A stretch of 5,882 nt of DNA from JAZQLP01 sp045629205 (lineage in GTDB: Bacteria > Bacillota > Clostridia > Oscillospirales > UBA644), in NCBI GenBank assembly GCA_045629205.1, contig JAZQQT010000107.1:1-5882 (forward strand), written 5' to 3'. The notes below the pieces were generated by a model. That model was not told where the DNA came from. It worked only from the letters and a program-made list of their open reading frames with translations, and made no database searches. The position numbers were made by a program, and so were the translations under genes. Positions 5,627 through 5,882 of this stretch are shown in pieces (position 1 is the first letter of the stretch; each line of letters starts with the position of its first letter).

Positions 5627-5661
5627 CACTTTTCCGCCCTTTTTTCTTTTAAAAAAAAGTG

Positions 5662-5690
5662 TTGAAAAAAGTTCCTATGTATGCTATTAT
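5662..5690 (+). promoter_or_regulatory. Sigma-A promoter for the rightward gene at 5720
   Basis: TTGAAA (5662-5667), a 17-base spacer, and TATTAT (5685-5690) preceded by TGC, making an extended -10. The start point would fall around 5697, about 23 bases before the ATG. An A/T-tract region (5641-5660) upstream may add UP-element activity. Confidence 0.75.
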
Positions 5691-5719
5691 ATACTAAATA
5701 AATATTTAAAGAGGCAGAT

Positions 5720-5882
5720 ATGTTAGTTACGGAAATCGACACAAAATACGTCACCCGCTCCGAAAACGGGTTTACCTATATCACCGCCGACAATCCGGTG
5801 TTCCGGATAGGCGGCATCCTTCCCCCGTCGCAGAATTACGGAGAATATTACCGTCTCGACGCTTCAAAAAAAACCGACTACA
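5720..5882 (+). CDS. Unidentified protein, 5' end only
   Basis: The ATG at 5720 is preceded by AGAGG (5710-5714) at five bases and by a good promoter. The 54 codons visible (MLVTEIDTKYVTRSENGF..., to ...KKTDY) stay open to the window edge. No signal peptide or membrane segment is seen at the N-terminus. The sequence looks beta-rich and soluble, with many aromatic residues (for example QNYGEYYRLD). I do not recognise the family from this fragment. It is divergent from the NUP gene and shares its 206-base intergenic region. Confidence 0.8.
   Translation, partial: MLVTEIDTKYVTRSENGFTYITADNPVFRIGGILPPSQNYGEYYRLDASKKTDY

Overview
The window looks like a low-GC Gram-positive genome of the class Clostridia, probably a gut Oscillospiraceae/Ruminococcaceae relative. 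This rests on strong AGGAGG-type ribosome sites with some TTG starts, near-consensus sigma-A promoters, a lipobox lipoprotein of the purine nucleoside permease (NUP) family, a phage replisome-organiser gene, and an intergenic array of short hairpins joined by GTGATGTT. The taxonomic call is inference.

Layout from left to right. Positions 1-516 hold no convincing gene. They carry the hairpin array (about 22-137), the first copy of a roughly 120-bp direct repeat (181-305), an intergenic stretch and a terminator hairpin (458-494). Positions 517-3325 are a minus-strand, AT-rich, tightly spaced three-gene operon. Read in transcription order it encodes a small Cro/C1-type HTH regulator, a double-zinc-ribbon protein with two membrane segments, and an SPFH-domain protein of the YdjI ('virion core') type ending in a GYF_2-like domain. 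Its promoter (TTGACA, 18 bp, TATAAT) lies at 3368-3397 and overlaps one half of an inverted repeat that is a candidate operator.

Positions 3504-3785 hold the second copy of the direct repeat, an array of TAACGTTA palindromes and two iteron-like repeats. They sit just downstream of a minus-strand phage replisome-organiser N-domain gene (3786-4271). The two copies of the repeat therefore bracket the whole regulator/zinc-ribbon/SPFH cassette, which looks like an accessory module placed next to the replication region of a mobile element.

Positions 4367-5882 look like ordinary, more GC-rich host sequence. They hold a terminator, a minus-strand NUP lipoprotein gene (4461-5513), a divergent intergenic region with promoters in both directions, and the 5' end of an unidentified plus-strand gene (from 5720) that runs off the window.

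The most interesting unit is the direct-repeat-bounded HTH/zinc-ribbon/SPFH-GYF cassette. Its protein content resembles the zinc-ribbon membrane protein plus SPFH pair of the Bacillus subtilis ydjFGHI (PspA-linked) membrane-stress operon. Here it stands without PspA, carries its own regulator, and sits beside phage-type replication functions.
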